The notes below the pieces were generated by a model. It worked only from the letters and a program-made list of their open reading frames with translations, had not been told where the DNA came from and searched no databases. This document shows positions 63,286 through 64,000 of a stretch of 64,000 bases of DNA, in pieces. Position 1 is the stretch's first letter. Every line of letters starts with the position of its first letter. The translations under genes and the position numbers were made by a program. The stretch comes from Bin22 sp965207275 (GTDB lineage Bacteria > Chloroflexota > Dehalococcoidia > Lucifugimonadales > UBA3495): NCBI GenBank assembly GCA_965207275.1, contig CBDBMH010000002.1, positions 2,666,001 to 2,730,000 of the forward strand, read 5' to 3'.

Positions 63286-63840
63286 ATGCGCACGCCAATA
63301 ACGACCCGTGATATGGTTCCGGAGGAACTGCGTCAGGCTTTTGACCACGAGACCGCCAACACCGGCGGCGTCGTAACCGGCGGCCCCGGCTCGGCCATGA
63401 TTAACAGTCCGGAAATGCGCCGCAGGGCCAACAGCCTGGTCAACTACCTGCGCGACGAATCCACCCTGCCCAAGCGGATTCAGGAACTGGCGATGATCGT
63501 TACGGCCCGGGCTAACCATTGCCAGTACATCTGGAACGCCCACGCTGCCGGGGCGCGCCGCCAGGGCATCCCGGACGCTTTCGTGGACGCATTGCGGGAC
63601 GGTCAGCCCCTGCCGGAACTGGCTGCGGATGAGCAGGCCGTGGTGAACCTGGGCCAGGAGTTCTTCAGCACCCGCCAGGTGAGCGACGCTACCTTCCAGG
63701 CGGCCCACGACCAGTTCGGGGCGCAGGGACTGACAGAGCTTTGCACCCTGTTTGGCTACTACGCGATGCTGGCCTTCAACGCAAACACCTTCTTGATTGA
63801 TTTGCCTGAGGAGCGGACGGAAGCGGTACTGCCCATTTAG
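63286..63840 (+). CDS. carboxymuconolactone decarboxylase (CMD) family protein
   Basis: A 184-residue AhpD/CMD-fold protein. RIQELAMIVTARANHCQYIWNAHAAGAR has the Glu, the single Cys and the His of the family signature; the second Cys of the AhpD CxxC is replaced, so it is closer to 4-carboxymuconolactone decarboxylase than to a peroxidase-reducing AhpD. The C-terminal helices (FGAQGLTELCTLFGYYAM) are normal. The start has AAGGAGG. A pathway role in aromatic-acid breakdown would fit the oxygenases elsewhere in the window; the substrate is unproven. Confidence 0.92.
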   Translation: MRTPITTRDMVPEELRQAFDHETANTGGVVTGGPGSAMINSPEMRRRANSLVNYLRDESTLPKRIQELAMIVTARANHCQYIWNAHAAGARRQGIPDAFVDALRDGQPLPELAADEQAVVNLGQEFFSTRQVSDATFQAAHDQFGAQGLTELCTLFGYYAMLAFNANTFLIDLPEERTEAVLPI

Positions 63841-63949
63841 CGCTTTTCCACAAGACTGCACGGTGATGTTGTCTTGCGATTGCCGGCCGGAAAACCATGG
63901 CAGGCCCTACCGGCCATTGGTGGAAGCGCCAAAAGCGTTCCCCAAAATG

Positions 63950-63978
63950 TTGACAGTCGCAATGGGTTAAGGTATCTT
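63950..63978 (+). promoter_or_regulatory. promoter of a gene beyond the window end
   Basis: Perfect TTGACA (63950-63955), 17 bases, TATCTT (63973-63978). A TATAAT at 63989 is a second possible -10 without a matching -35. Confidence 0.5.
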
Positions 63979-64000
63979 TTTTCTACCTTATAATCGGTAC

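Overview
This window is a high-GC bacterial chromosome segment of ordinary housekeeping genes mixed with many small-molecule oxidation genes. No rRNA or marker placement is available. The best guess, an inference from gene content, is an uncultured Chloroflexota of the Dehalococcoidia/SAR202 kind. The grounds are two luciferase-like flavin monooxygenases, an HpaB-type flavin hydroxylase, three VOC proteins, fumarylacetoacetase-like, carboxymuconolactone-decarboxylase-like and MmgE/PrpD proteins, many TTG/GTG starts, and threonine/proline-rich surface proteins.

Layout. 1-9.7 kb: the tail of an ABC exporter, then a catabolic stretch (flavin monooxygenase, FAH-family hydrolase, MFS carrier, DUF2182 membrane protein, RmuC, VOC protein, retropepsin-like protein, HpaB-type hydroxylase). 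9.9-24.3 kb: two CPA2 antiporters, a BioD-like P-loop/DRTGG protein, two more VOC proteins, a class III aminotransferase, two FAD amine-type oxidases, a methyltransferase, a second luciferase-like enzyme and an esterase. 24.3-25.9 kb: a gene-poor stretch with a dead ISAs1 transposase fragment, followed by tRNA-Leu(GAG), tRNA-Cys(GCA) and tRNA-Leu(UAA). 26-38.6 kb: a DUF1800 protein, a CYTH protein, a large GAF-PAS-kinase-like-receiver-wHTH regulator, a FhuF-like pair, an orphan peptide-type substrate-binding lipoprotein, MmgE/PrpD, and convergent Uma2 and GIY-YIG-like genes. 38.6-43.8 kb: aroC, aroE and valS on the minus strand. 44.3-48.9 kb: a surface protein, an MBL-fold protein, BioY and a small membrane-anchored protein. 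49.2-63.8 kb: the plus-strand housekeeping block hrcA, polX, an S1-domain protein (rpsA-like), pyrG, a TalC/FSA aldolase and rho, then a two-component system coupled to a stalked surface protein, and a CMD-family protein.

The most unusual signals are four. (1) A 72-residue C-terminal module ending in C-x4-C within CxxGNCWN is shared without gaps by two otherwise unrelated exported proteins 2 kb apart. (2) A 792-residue regulator keeps a receiver and an OmpR-type DNA-binding domain but has lost the phospho-accepting His and all visible ATP-binding motifs of its kinase part. (3) A response regulator, histidine kinase and Thr/Pro-stalk surface protein form a tight operon, the last two sharing an ATGA overlap. 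(4) Several unknown genes are translationally linked to core genes (behind polX and behind the S1 gene). Dispersed GC-rich palindromic repeats lie between genes throughout.
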